From a virus, in the IMG/VR virus record IMGVR_UViG_3300048583_000077, positions 1 to 24,847 of that record: a stretch of DNA of 24,847 nucleotides. One strand, 5' to 3'. Positions 5,618 to 12,948 of the stretch are shown in pieces. The position numbers were made by a program, and so were the translations under genes. The notes under the pieces were generated by a model that was not told where the DNA came from, ran no database searches, and worked only from the letters and a program-made list of their open reading frames with translations. Within the stretch, counting starts at the first letter, position 1, and each line of letters starts with the position of its first letter.

Positions 5618-5847
5618 TCATCGTCTTTTAATTTTTTAATAATATCCTCAACACCAGTGATTCTATCAACAACTTCCTCGTTGTCAAATACTAAAAGCAC
5701 CGGGCATGACTTAATGTTGTGCTCATAGAAAAAATCTCTATGGTCTGACATATTTCTCTGTTCGACCTCAATTTTTTCTCTGGCTAGAGCACGTTTCATC
5801 ATGAAACATACTCCTTCCCAAGGATTATTACAGAGAATGAAATTCAT
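5608..5847 (-). CDS. Thioredoxin/glutaredoxin-fold protein with altered active site
   Basis: A 79-aa protein with the small thioredoxin fold: strand MNFILC, active-site loop N8-P9-W10-E11-G12-V13-C14, a helix (FMMKRALAREKIEVE), and a cis-Pro region SCPVLLVF with P50. In true thioredoxins or glutaredoxins W10 is followed by C-x-x-C. Here the nucleophilic first Cys is Glu and only the second Cys (C14) remains, so ordinary disulfide reductase chemistry is unlikely. C6 and C49 could take part in something else. Its ATG overlaps the YqeY TGA as ATGA. It may be a structural or binding variant, or a thiol sensor. Confidence 0.85.
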   Translation of the reverse strand: MNFILCNNPWEGVCFMMKRALAREKIEVEQRNMSDHRDFFYEHNIKSCPVLLVFDNEEVVDRITGVEDIIKKLKDDDQV

Positions 5848-6290
5848 ACCAAGTGTGATCCAACAATAGAAGAGATTCGCTTGTTATCGGCCTTGCCATT
5901 AGCTTTGTCCATGACATGCTTGATAACTCTACCCATATCCTTCTTAGTGGTAGCACCAAGTTCCTTGATAGAATCTTGGATAGCTTTCTCCAGTTCTTCA
6001 CCAGACCACTCAATAGGAAGGTAACGTTGAAGAATTTCGATCTCCAATTTTTCCTTATCGATCAATTCACCACGATTAGCTTGCTTAAAAGCTTCGATGG
6101 AATCATTTCGCTTGGATATTTCCTTACGAACCAATCCAATGATTTCAGCGGGTGCAACTTCCGCATCAATATTACCCTTGGTTAGGGCAGTATTCGTAAT
6201 AGAAGTTTTGAGAGCACGAAGAACATTAAGAACATTCGTATTCTTATCCCTCATGGCTTGCACCAAATCATTTTGAATAGTATTAATCAT
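5844..6290 (-). CDS. YqeY / GatB-tail family protein (148 aa)
   Basis: Strong family match. The protein starts MINTIQNDLVQAMRDKN and continues NVLRALKTSITN, the standard YqeY opening 'L-x-x-D-L-x-x-A-M-x-x-x-D-x-x-x-x-x-x-L-R-x-L'. It keeps EIGLVRKEISKRNDSIEAF in the middle, YLPIEWSGEELEKAI and a C-terminal MGRVIKHVMDKANGKADNK. The length matches the family. The domain resembles the tail of the GatB amidotransferase, which recognises tRNA; stand-alone YqeY is not firmly understood. The ATG at 6288-6290 is 14 bases from CACTAG of P5, so the longer upstream reading is wrong. It is first gene of its unit. Confidence 0.92.
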   Translation of the reverse strand: MINTIQNDLVQAMRDKNTNVLNVLRALKTSITNTALTKGNIDAEVAPAEIIGLVRKEISKRNDSIEAFKQANRGELIDKEKLEIEILQRYLPIEWSGEELEKAIQDSIKELGATTKKDMGRVIKHVMDKANGKADNKRISSIVGSHLV

Positions 6291-6315
6291 ATAAGTAGTA
6301 TACTCTAGTGTTTTA
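6291..6315 (-). promoter_or_regulatory. CACTAG-type promoter P5
   Basis: Minus-strand TAAAACACTAG (CACTAG at 6305-6310) is followed by AG, TATACT and, after 14 bases in all, the YqeY ATG. The TAA of the upstream gene comes just before it. Confidence 0.78.
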
Positions 6316-6909
6316 TTAGATACCAATGGTATATGCTTTACTTGCATCCAATGTTTTGGCATTCGGGTGGAGAATTTTGGCATCTTCCAAGAAGCTCTTG
6401 ATATCCCCACATGTATATTTCTTGATAGCAGATTGAATACGCTTAGTGGTCACATTACCCTTACCCTTTATAAAGTCCAAAATCTTAACTTGATCATTAT
6501 AATTCAAGTTATATGAGCTACTGGCTTGTGGGTTAGGTCTAGCACTAGTAGGGACTCCAAATGTTCCAGCAGGAATAGGGGTAGGTTTTTGAGGAATTGT
6601 CAACAATGGATTTGTTGGTGGTAAGTGCAATTTCGCTGCGGTCTTCTTGGTGAACAAACGATACGGAATATAAGTATTGGTGTTGTAATCAATATCATAT
6701 TCATCCAGAAATCCGTTCTCAAGAAGAGTCACAAAAGCTTTACGAACTTCGTTGTGCTCGATGTTATTGTCCTCATACTTTTCGATGCTATATTCACCGT
6801 CATTAACATCTTCCCTCAATTGGGTAGTGATGTTTGCGACAGAGAATGGTGTAGTATCAAAGTTCTTGATAGCTAGGAGGATTGCGATAGTTAGGTTAAT
6901 AGTTTTCAT
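6316..6909 (-). CDS. Putative winged-helix protein downstream of PARP (197 aa)
   Basis: No exact family recognised. The N-terminal 90 residues (TIAILLAIKNFDTTPFSVANITTQL... VRKAFVTLLENGFLDEYDI) look like a winged-helix fold: helix, DNA-type recognition helix, then a 'LLENGFL' turn before the wing. A Pro-rich linker of about 35 residues (PPTNPLLTIPQKPTPIPAG) leads to a second helical domain (DQVKILDFIKGKGNVTTKRIQSAI), also helix-turn-helix-like. It overlaps the PARP gene by ATGA and shares promoter P6. The two may act together, for example as PARP substrate or DNA-targeting partner; this is inference. Confidence 0.75.
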   Translation of the reverse strand: MKTINLTIAILLAIKNFDTTPFSVANITTQLREDVNDGEYSIEKYEDNNIEHNEVRKAFVTLLENGFLDEYDIDYNTNTYIPYRLFTKKTAAKLHLPPTNPLLTIPQKPTPIPAGTFGVPTSARPNPQASSSYNLNYNDQVKILDFIKGKGNVTTKRIQSAIKKYTCGDIKSFLEDAKILHPNAKTLDASKAYTIGI

Positions 6910-8153
6910 TTGATTTCGATTAGATATTTTAGTTTGATTTGGTTTGAGTTGTATACGATCAACTCATCGTTTTGGAGTCTTGTTTTTTCAGGTAAAGCCC
7001 AACATGAGTCATATCCTGCTGGAACTTTACTTAATCCATTACCACCAGTTGGATAATAGGCGTTACCCATGACAAAGTCACAGACAAACAACCAACCAGA
7101 ATCTCCCTTACCTTGTCCCCAGCGTCCTAGGCTATATCCTAGGCTCTTAGATGATGTCTTTGATCCATATACCCCATTACCGAACATTTTGCCAGCAATG
7201 GCAGCGGTAGAAGGTGGAGACACAGCCAATCCCGATTTAAGGATAGATAAGATATTTGATTGTCCTGATCCGTGCCAAACCTCTTGAATGTTGGCAAGCT
7301 TTGAATTGAAATTAGCATTGTAATCCAAAATGTCAATAGCATAAACATTAGCCACTTTCAAATTGGTGTAATAATGCATCGCTTTGTTGGTTTTAGTATA
7401 CCAATCAGAAATTTGTTTAATGATCTTGGAGTCTGTCACTAAACCCATTTCGAGGTTAAAGACCTTTTCAGCCGAAACCTTACCATCGCTATCTTTTGGT
7501 TTGAGAGCTAGTTCGACACTGTTCGCAAGGGCATCTAAAACATCAGATTCTTTCTTGACCGTTTCGATATCAGGAAAAATGTTTTCATAATACAGACCCG
7601 AACCCTTTGGTCTAGGAATAATCTTCAGATAATCATCGATTTTCTCATTGAAGTCATCCTTACCGTTCTTTTTGATATTTTTATGAAAGAAATCTAATAG
7701 GTTTCGAGCCTCGTCAATACCCTCTTTGGTGACGATACCTAGAGGAGTTTGAAATACACCATTATCAAAGCTAATACTGGTGGAGCTTGTGATTTTATGA
7801 ACATTGCTATCTGCAAGCCTCTTAACCAAAGGTTGGAGACTTTTATCAGAAAGTTGAATTTGTGAAAGTGCGATATCAGCAAGTGAAATATTGGCTCCTA
7901 TATGGGCAGTGGTCACTACCCCATCCATGAGAACTTTAGCGTGGGAATATCCCTTCTTTTCTTTTTCTCGAATTTTCTTTCTGAAAAAAGATTCACCAAC
8001 ACAACCAAAATCTTTAGATTGTGGATTTGTGGCCCCAACTACACCGAATCTGGAAACGACTCTCCCATCATCATGTAGTTCACCATCCCAGTATTTATAA
8101 CTGTGTTTTGCTAGGTCGGAAAAGACCAAACGCACTTTCTCTTTGATAGCCAT
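6906..8153 (-). CDS. WGR-domain poly(ADP-ribose) polymerase (PARP)
   Basis: A 415-aa protein with the full architecture of DNA-dependent PARPs. Residues 1-80 form a WGR-like domain, but the W-G-R signature reads RFGVVG (35-40). Residues about 90-215 resemble the helical regulatory domain, including FQTPLGIVTKEGIDEARNLL. The catalytic domain covers about 255-415. The H-Y-E triad is present: H294 in VWHGSG, Y329 in FGNGVYGS and E397 in LQNDELIVY. It transfers ADP-ribose from NAD+ to proteins or nucleic acid ends; the conserved Glu suggests chain elongation is possible. The ATG is 14 bases from CACTAG of P6. Targets could be host polymerase, DNA ends or defence proteins. Confidence 0.93.
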   Translation of the reverse strand: MAIKEKVRLVFSDLAKHSYKYWDGELHDDGRVVSRFGVVGATNPQSKDFGCVGESFFRKKIREKEKKGYSHAKVLMDGVVTTAHIGANISLADIALSQIQLSDKSLQPLVKRLADSNVHKITSSTSISFDNGVFQTPLGIVTKEGIDEARNLLDFFHKNIKKNGKDDFNEKIDDYLKIIPRPKGSGLYYENIFPDIETVKKESDVLDALANSVELALKPKDSDGKVSAEKVFNLEMGLVTDSKIIKQISDWYTKTNKAMHYYTNLKVANVYAIDILDYNANFNSKLANIQEVWHGSGQSNILSILKSGLAVSPPSTAAIAGKMFGNGVYGSKTSSKSLGYSLGRWGQGKGDSGWLFVCDFVMGNAYYPTGGNGLSKVPAGYDSCWALPEKTRLQNDELIVYNSNQIKLKYLIEIK

Positions 8154-8178
8154 GTAATGATGATAATCTAGTGTTTTA
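8154..8178 (-). promoter_or_regulatory. CACTAG-type promoter P6 (PARP unit)
   Basis: Minus-strand TAAAACACTAG (CACTAG at 8168-8173) is followed by AT, TATCAT and the PARP ATG at 14 bases. The TAA is the stop of the 8176-8571 gene. Confidence 0.78.
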
Positions 8179-8571
8179 CGAATAGGTCTCGGTGATTATT
8201 TGTTCATATTCATAATCACCTCTATTCATGACAAATTTTACCATTGCCTTGTCATCAATTTTGGCCATTTCAAATAATCTAGCATCTGCCTTGTCGTCAA
8301 TATAATAACTGAGGTTGTTTTGATATGCCCTAAGCTTAGATTCATCAATTAAATCCTGAATACTGGGATCTGTCATTCTTGTGATCTGTTCTCGAAGATT
8401 TGTGATTTTAGCATCATACTCATCTTCTTTATAATACACATAAAAATTATTTCGATTGTTGATATCGAAAATTTTTCTACATGTCTCAACGAAATCACTC
8501 TCACTATTAACATGGAAATAGTGTTTCCCATGTTTACCGTTCAAAATCATTAGATATGGATAACTTTTCAT
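8176..8571 (-). CDS. Hypothetical protein (131 aa)
   Basis: Not recognised. The N-terminal strand MKSYPYLMILNGKHGKHYFHV is followed by a helix (SDFVETCRKIFDIN), a Tyr-rich strand (FYVYYKEDEYDAKI) and a long helical segment (LREQITRM... IQDLIDESKLRAY). It is acidic, soluble and has no Cys pairs beyond one Cys. The ATG at 8569-8571 directly abuts the stop of the upstream gene (TAAATG), indicating coupled translation. It is last in the RNA-ligase unit, and its own stop lies in promoter P6. Confidence 0.75.
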   Translation of the reverse strand: MKSYPYLMILNGKHGKHYFHVNSESDFVETCRKIFDINNRNNFYVYYKEDEYDAKITNLREQITRMTDPSIQDLIDESKLRAYQNNLSYYIDDKADARLFEMAKIDDKAMVKFVMNRGDYEYEQIITETYS

Positions 8572-8973
8572 TTACCAATCAATATTAATGATATATTCCC
8601 CAGCTTCCAACAACCCTCTTTTGTGGAGATCGTTAGCAACAGTTCCAAGGCAAGGATAGAAATTTCTTTCCCACCAAAGATCGATCACCCATTGATCTCC
8701 TCGTCCTTCCACATCATCGTCATCTTTCAAAGGTTGTTTAGGATCACGTTCGAGCCACTTGGCAAACTTAACCCCCATCTCTGGCCCATTGACAATTTCG
8801 GGAATTTCCTCATGCATATCGTCATCATAATCATCGGATGGGACGGTCAAATATTCAACTCCCCTACTCTTACAACCATTTTGTTGTTGGAAGGAATATA
8901 CCTTACCATAGGTCTCTGATACGAGCGCATCCCATTCCTGCACATCCACTACTTGTTCTGTTCTGATTTTCAT
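8572..8973 (-). CDS. Conserved phage protein (133 aa)
   Basis: Function unknown, but the pattern is familiar from hypothetical proteins of diverse phages. VQEWDALVSETYGKVYSFQQQNGC (about 11-34) is followed by an acidic, probably flexible stretch, then FAKWLERDPKQPL and a highly conserved-looking C-terminus WWERNFYPCLGTVANDLHKRGLLEAGEY. The Trp/Tyr-rich blocks suggest a compact alpha/beta fold. A good Shine-Dalgarno (TAGGAGAC) lies 5-12 bases before the ATG, one of the few in this window. The start overlaps the stop of the preceding 59-aa gene. Confidence 0.8.
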   Translation of the reverse strand: MKIRTEQVVDVQEWDALVSETYGKVYSFQQQNGCKSRGVEYLTVPSDDYDDDMHEEIPEIVNGPEMGVKFAKWLERDPKQPLKDDDDVEGRGDQWVIDLWWERNFYPCLGTVANDLHKRGLLEAGEYIINIDW

Positions 8974-9149
8974 AATCTGTCTCCTATAAATTGTTGAATG
9001 AAGTCTGAAACATCCAAAACCTCAACACTCTCTGTTGTCATACCTACTCTAGGGACTGTTACCCATTCGTGTATGATAAATTTCTCCACTAAAGCTATTG
9101 CTAGTTCAGTGGAGAAATCACCAATCTCTTTACCACCTTCAAACTTCAT
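8970..9149 (-). CDS. Small protein downstream of RNA ligase (59 aa)
   Basis: Not recognised. It reads MKFEGGKEIGDFSTELAIAL and continues through VEKFIIHEWVTVPRVGMTTE to a C-terminal VSDFIQQFIGDRL. A perfect GGAGGTGATC Shine-Dalgarno, formed by the last codons of the RNA ligase gene, precedes the ATG at 9147-9149. The frame overlaps the ligase stop by 11 bases and the next start by ATGA. Such tight coupling on both sides makes it a real gene despite its size. It may be an accessory subunit or simply an unrelated small phage protein. Confidence 0.75.
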   Translation of the reverse strand: MKFEGGKEIGDFSTELAIALVEKFIIHEWVTVPRVGMTTESVEVLDVSDFIQQFIGDRL

Positions 9150-10251
9150 CGATCACCTCCATCATACCTTGCTTTATAAGCTTGTCTGGAGCATCTTTGT
9201 TATCCAACAATAAAAATGCGAGAGAACGTCTCCAGTCAGTATATCGTTCAACAATTTCCAATGCTTGGTCCTTGCGGGTATATGAGTCACCTCTGATAGT
9301 TTCGATAAACTTTCCGACCACATCGATCTTGAACAGAGTCTTATTATAAGCATCGATAACGATCACGATATCGTCCTTGATCTTTTCAGCAAGTTCGAAA
9401 TCTACAGTGGTTTCGACATAAGTATAAAAATCCTGACAGGTAGTGAATCGGTCTGTTTCCAAGAACATATCAACAACATTTTCAATGGTTCTAACACCAG
9501 TGCAAATCTTGTGTAGTTCACAGTATTCAGAAGCCTTGATCTTCTTGAGTGTTTGACCATCTGGGGAGTAAAGAACTACACCTTCCTTACCGGACCAAGC
9601 ATCCACATCAAGAATACAATCATGGATCGAATTATACTCATATCGAGCAGGACGTTCAAACCCAAATTCCTCCCCAATGAGATCCAAATATTCTTGTGAA
9701 TAATAAGTGCAATCTTCGTTGAGAACAGCGCCAACCAAGATTAATTTTGGCTCATTTGATTCACGCAAAACAATGATATTGGTTGGAGTCACCCATTCGA
9801 ATAACCATGATACGCCCACTGCTTGGGTAAAATCCTTATTACCCTGTTCAAAAAACTTTGGATACTTCGACATCAACAAATCTATCTCATGACCATTAGC
9901 CATGCTTCTAGCATCCTTTGTTCCGCGAGTTCTGAGAATCCACTCATTCTTATAAACCGAAACGATCAATAAAGATCCATCCAGCTTATGACGAGCTTCG
10001 AACTTCCACTCATTGTTCCATGGTTGGAAATCAGGCTTTTCTGAGAAGTTTACAAACTTACCAAAACCTTGTGACACCACATAATTGTCAGATTGTCTAA
10101 CAATACATGAGCGAAAACGAGCATTAGAATCATCCCAATGCGTTCCCATTGTTGATGGTGTTATCAACCAACAATCATCCCCTCCTATGACACAAGGTTT
10201 GAAAATAAACTCTGGATTTTTGGAGTCTATAAATTTTGAAATATTACCCAT
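9139..10251 (-). CDS. T4 Rnl1-type RNA ligase (370 aa)
   Basis: An ATP-dependent RNA ligase of the T4 Rnl1 group, which seals 5'-phosphate to 3'-OH RNA ends. Nucleotidyltransferase motifs in order: motif I K89-L-D-G-S with the adenylated Lys, RTRGT (107-111), motif III FEWV (151-154), motif IV KEGVVLY (222-228) and motif V LKKIKASEY (235-243). The length is close to T4 Rnl1, and the remaining 130 residues correspond to its C-terminal specificity domain. The start ATG lies 29 bases from the divergent GIY-YIG gene, which separates it from promoter P7. The usual role is repairing tRNAs cut by host anticodon nucleases. Confidence 0.93.
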   Translation of the reverse strand: MGNISKFIDSKNPEFIFKPCVIGGDDCWLITPSTMGTHWDDSNARFRSCIVRQSDNYVVSQGFGKFVNFSEKPDFQPWNNEWKFEARHKLDGSLLIVSVYKNEWILRTRGTKDARSMANGHEIDLLMSKYPKFFEQGNKDFTQAVGVSWLFEWVTPTNIIVLRESNEPKLILVGAVLNEDCTYYSQEYLDLIGEEFGFERPARYEYNSIHDCILDVDAWSGKEGVVLYSPDGQTLKKIKASEYCELHKICTGVRTIENVVDMFLETDRFTTCQDFYTYVETTVDFELAEKIKDDIVIVIDAYNKTLFKIDVVGKFIETIRGDSYTRKDQALEIVERYTDWRRSLAFLLLDNKDAPDKLIKQGMMEVIDEV

Positions 10252-10266
10252 TTTGTAAGTATGTTT

Positions 10267-10280
10267 GACTAAATAATGAT
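10267..10280 (+). promoter_or_regulatory. T4-late-like promoter of the GIY-YIG gene
   Basis: GACTAAATA is followed by five bases and the ATG at 10281, the same arrangement as the promoters at 4884 and 15917. Confidence 0.6.
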
Positions 10281-10919
10281 ATGAAAATGACTGATAAATT
10301 AGAAAATCTTGGCGGTGTATATATTATAACAAATAAACTAAATGGTAAAGTATATGTTGGCGAAACCGTAAATCTTAGAAAGAGGATTGTTCGATATTTG
10401 ACGGAGAAAACTCAAGTTATATCAAGGGCTATCGAAAAATATGGCGTAGAAAATTTTGATTTATATGTGGAATATCTTCCAGATTTTGATAAAGTGGCTC
10501 TTCTTAAGTTAGAAGAGCAATTAATAATTAGATTCAATTCCCTTGTTCCATACGGGTATAATGTATGCCAACAAGGCACTGATGGAACAGGGAGAACCCA
10601 TACACAAGAAACTAAAGATAAAATAGGTAAGGCACATAAAAATAAAATAGTCACCAAAGAAACAAGAGATAAGTTATCAGTAGCATTGAGGGGGAAAATT
10701 CCGACCCAAGATACCATTCATAAAAGGACAAAACATTTAAGTAAACCAGTTATTCAAATGGATAAAAACACCAATGACATCATCAAAGAATGGCCTTCTG
10801 CGATTGCTGCGACCAAAGAGTTGTCCAATGGTAAAAATAGAAGCGGAGACATTTGTAGGGCTATTAAAGGAATAAAAATGAAAAGTGCATTTGGGTTCAA
10901 ATGGAAATTTAAAGATTAA
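10281..10919 (+). CDS. GIY-YIG homing endonuclease with NUMOD repeats (212 aa)
   Basis: The N-terminal catalytic module has GGVYIITNK (11-19) and KVYVGET (23-29) as the GIY and YIG strands, Arg in LRKRI (about 32-36) and the metal-binding Glu in LEEQLIIRF (about 77-85). The DNA-binding part carries a NUMOD3-like RTHTQETKDKIGKAHKNK (105-122), repeated as KETRDKLSVALRGK, and a NUMOD1-like KPVIQMDKNTNDIIKEW (155-171) ending in the usual CRAIKG...GFKWKF. It resembles the seg and I-TevI type enzymes of T-even phages. It lies on the plus strand between RNA ligase and a small gene, overlapping the latter's end by 4 bases. Confidence 0.94.
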   Translation: MKMTDKLENLGGVYIITNKLNGKVYVGETVNLRKRIVRYLTEKTQVISRAIEKYGVENFDLYVEYLPDFDKVALLKLEEQLIIRFNSLVPYGYNVCQQGTDGTGRTHTQETKDKIGKAHKNKIVTKETRDKLSVALRGKIPTQDTIHKRTKHLSKPVIQMDKNTNDIIKEWPSAIAATKELSNGKNRSGDICRAIKGIKMKSAFGFKWKFKD

Positions 10920-11119
10920 ATGTATAAAGCTATTTCTTCAAATTTTTCACCATAAGCATTATCGTGCCTACCATAATACCATTCATTATTAACATTCAAG
11001 TTAATTTTGACTTCCTGAAATTCACCAAGATCATTATATCCACCTTCATATCCAGAAGTCACCACACGCATTTCAGGATCGTATTTTTGTAATTCTGAAA
11101 TCAATTCTCGAATGTTCAT
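10916..11119 (-). CDS. Small phage protein, MNIRELISEL family (67 aa)
   Basis: The 67-aa acidic protein starts MNIRELISELQKYDPEMRVV, the opening common to many small phage and plasmid proteins of unknown function ('M-x-x-x-E-L-x-x-x-L-x-x-x-D-P-x-x-x-V'). It then has strands (VTSGYEGGYNDLG; EVKINLNVN) and a Tyr-rich middle. It is probably a small alpha/beta soluble protein. The ATG is 14 bases after CACTAG of P7, so it heads the RNA ligase unit. The GIY-YIG homing gene now separates it from the ligase. Confidence 0.82.
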   Translation of the reverse strand: MNIRELISELQKYDPEMRVVTSGYEGGYNDLGEFQEVKINLNVNNEWYYGRHDNAYGEKFEEIALYI

Positions 11120-11144
11120 GGTATGATAATACGCTAGTGTTTTA
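11120..11144 (-). promoter_or_regulatory. CACTAG-type promoter P7
   Basis: Minus-strand TAAAACACTAG (CACTAG at 11134-11139) is followed by CG, TATTAT and the ATG at 14 bases. The TAA is the stop of the 11142-11465 gene. Confidence 0.78.
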
Positions 11145-11465
11145 TCGATTATTCTTAAACTTAGCTTTCTCTTTTCGGATCGCTTTAGCTTCTTGCTTAT
11201 TAGGAATATGTTCCCTAGTTGCGAGAACTGCTTTAATCCTAGTCATATAAGCTTTCAGTTCATCGAGACGAGGCTTAACTTCTGCATCCCAATCAGGACC
11301 AACATATTCATTACAAATTTCACAACAACGATGCCCAGTATACATAGCATGTTGGGTGTGTAGAGCCTTCATCCCATTCTTGAGATTAATAAGTTGCTTT
11401 GTGTGTAAAGCTTGGAGTTTTTCGTCTGAGAGATCTTCCCAATATACTTGTTTGTTATTCTTCAT
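11142..11465 (-). CDS. Hypothetical helical protein with a CxxC pair (107 aa)
   Basis: Not recognised. It is mostly helical and basic: SDEKLQALHTKQLINLKNGMK, then HRCCEICNEYVGPDW, where CCEIC plus nearby His could bind a metal. A second helix (LDELKAYMTRIKAVLATREH) and a Lys/Arg-rich tail (AKAIRKEKAKFKNNR), suited to nucleic-acid binding, follow. It overlaps the upstream gene by 11 bases and is last in the P8 unit. Its TAA is part of P7. Confidence 0.75.
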   Translation of the reverse strand: MKNNKQVYWEDLSDEKLQALHTKQLINLKNGMKALHTQHAMYTGHRCCEICNEYVGPDWDAEVKPRLDELKAYMTRIKAVLATREHIPNKQEAKAIRKEKAKFKNNR

Positions 11466-12105
11466 CTTTGTTTAAAATTATAATTGTTTTCGTATCGGGT
11501 GTATAGTATGTAGAATCGTGGGCAGTACAGAACACACTCCAAGCATGTCTCAAATATTCTGGGATAGCAGGGCGATCATAATCCTCCAAGTTGAGAGACT
11601 CAAAATGATTATCAAGCATTTCGTCCAATGTTCCCGGTTCCAGAGTGGAGTGATCATGAACTCCAAACACATAATCTGGAACATCGTCACCCTCCATTTC
11701 TCTCAATCCATATATACCATCGTAATAATAGTTATCATTCGCATAGATCGGAGTATCGCCATAGTCATCTTCTGTCAGCTTGGTAGCTTCGTCGTAGATC
11801 TTCTTTTCTCTTTCCTTAAAATAGGTATTATACCCATCCATTTGGCATTTCCAAAGTTCTTCAGGGTGTAAGTATCTCTCTAAGACTCTTACCTTATTCA
11901 TCTTTTCGGTGTATGTGTCTTGATTAGATGATACAAATACAATCATCCCGGTTTCAGGGTTTCTCATAAATTCCTTGATAGTTTCCCCAGTATCCAATAC
12001 GACTGGTCTCCAGTTATTGACTACTTCAAGAATTTTTTCCCACCTCTCTTCTGTGAAAAGAGGTTTATAATATTCCAAGGGATAATTCAAAGAATATTCA
12101 CTCAT
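11455..12105 (-). CDS. Hypothetical acidic protein (216 aa)
   Basis: No family recognised. It is a soluble acidic protein, very rich in Asp, Glu and Tyr (YGDTPIYANDNYYYDGIYGL around 130-150). Its N-terminal half is helical with several Trp (RWEKILEVVNNWRPVVLDTGE). There are no membrane segments or signal peptide. The ATG at 12103-12105 lies inside the 3' end of the preceding gene (8-base overlap) and its own end overlaps the next gene by 11 bases. It is third of four genes in the unit headed by the P-loop kinase. Confidence 0.75.
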   Translation of the reverse strand: MSEYSLNYPLEYYKPLFTEERWEKILEVVNNWRPVVLDTGETIKEFMRNPETGMIVFVSSNQDTYTEKMNKVRVLERYLHPEELWKCQMDGYNTYFKEREKKIYDEATKLTEDDYGDTPIYANDNYYYDGIYGLREMEGDDVPDYVFGVHDHSTLEPGTLDEMLDNHFESLNLEDYDRPAIPEYLRHAWSVFCTAHDSTYYTPDTKTIIILNKDEE

Positions 12106-12511
12106 ACTTTGCTTTCAGTTTCTTCAAAAGAGCTTTTTCTTTGGCAATGGCTTCTTTGGCAAGTTTTTCATCCCAAAGAACTTTCAATCTTTCCCATTCT
12201 GCTAAGATCTCTTGATGCTTCTTTAGATTGGTATTATATACCTTCATCTCCTTCTTATAATTAGGATTTAGGGTATCTTCTGGTAGGTATCCAATCAAAT
12301 AAATGGTGGGGTCGTCTCCGGGATAATAACATCCAGAAAAATCCTTCTCTACCTTATATGTTAGAGATGGCTCGAATGTTATCACATCACCGTCATCAAG
12401 ACAAATTCTAGACTTCTCCGTATTCTTTAAATACATTTCTTTTGGTTCACCCTGCATAAACCTTGGTGGTCGATGTGGATCAAACCACGATGGAAATACT
12501 TGTTTAGCCAT
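12098..12511 (-). CDS. Hypothetical protein with C-terminal coiled coil (137 aa)
   Basis: Unknown function. The ATG at 12509-12511 follows the kinase stop as TAATATG, giving MAKQVFPSWFDPHRPPRF; longer upstream readings lie inside the kinase gene. The N-terminal two thirds is beta-rich (CLDDGDVITFEPSLTYKVEKD). Residues about 85-137 form a long Lys/Glu helix (LKKHQEILAEWERLKVLWDE... EKALLKKLKAKYE), probably a coiled coil. It belongs to the unit with the P-loop kinase. Confidence 0.78.
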   Translation of the reverse strand: MAKQVFPSWFDPHRPPRFMQGEPKEMYLKNTEKSRICLDDGDVITFEPSLTYKVEKDFSGCYYPGDDPTIYLIGYLPEDTLNPNYKKEMKVYNTNLKKHQEILAEWERLKVLWDEKLAKEAIAKEKALLKKLKAKYE

Positions 12512-12512
12512 A

Positions 12513-12923
12513 TTATTGAAGTTTAAGAGTTTGACGAATAGTGTTTTCTTGTCTATCAAGAACTGCTTGTGGAACACCATGAACATTGATGTTATCATGT
12601 CTCTTTTCGAGAACGACAAAGAATACCAAAAGACCAGCCTTCTCAGCTTGGTCTGCATAATACTTCCATTCGCTTTCCTTGGTATTGGTGTTAGCAATGA
12701 CAATATTATTGATGATGGGATCTTTCAGAGCTTCGTCAAATTTGGCCCTACAAGCACCATGAGCAGCACCAAGCTTGGTTGCGTCGAAATTATAATTACC
12801 ATCCTTATCGGTGAAGTAATCATCTGCGCTACAAATAATTTTCGGGTCTGCTATCCTTTCGGAGAAGGTAGTTTTACCGGAACCAGAAGTGGCTCTAAGA
12901 ATTGTGAGAGTGCGTTGTGTCAT
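12513..12923 (-). CDS. P-loop kinase, AAA_33 / polynucleotide-kinase-like (136 aa)
   Basis: The N-terminus LTILRATSGSGKTTFSERIA (6-25) is a Walker A loop in the 'L-x-I-L-R-G-x-x-G-S-G-K-S-T' form used by AAA_33/PNK-type kinases; the first Gly is Ala here and K17-T18 are intact. CSADDYF (about 31-37) supplies the catalytic or metal Asp pair. AHGACRAKFDEAL and IVIANTNTKESEW (the 'NTN' sensor region) follow as in this family. It has no phosphatase domain. It could phosphorylate RNA/DNA 5' ends or nucleosides. Its ATG is 14 bases from CACTAG of P8, and it heads the unit. Confidence 0.88.
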   Translation of the reverse strand: MTQRTLTILRATSGSGKTTFSERIADPKIICSADDYFTDKDGNYNFDATKLGAAHGACRAKFDEALKDPIINNIVIANTNTKESEWKYYADQAEKAGLLVFFVVLEKRHDNINVHGVPQAVLDRQENTIRQTLKLQ

Positions 12924-12948
12924 AATTATATGATAATCTAGTGTTTTA
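12924..12948 (-). promoter_or_regulatory. CACTAG-type promoter P8
   Basis: Minus-strand TAAAACACTAG (CACTAG at 12938-12943) is followed by AT, TATCAT and the kinase ATG at 14 bases. The TAA is the stop of the 12946-13236 gene. Confidence 0.78.

Noticed and set aside
7128-7146. Tandem CCTAGGCT copies inside the PARP gene
   Set aside because: They encode the repeated SLG of SLGYSLG in the catalytic domain and need no separate explanation.
12513-12941. Long plus-strand open frame opposite the P-loop kinase
   Set aside because: It is antisense to a clear Walker A gene, has no promoter or ribosome site, and its protein shows no domain pattern.
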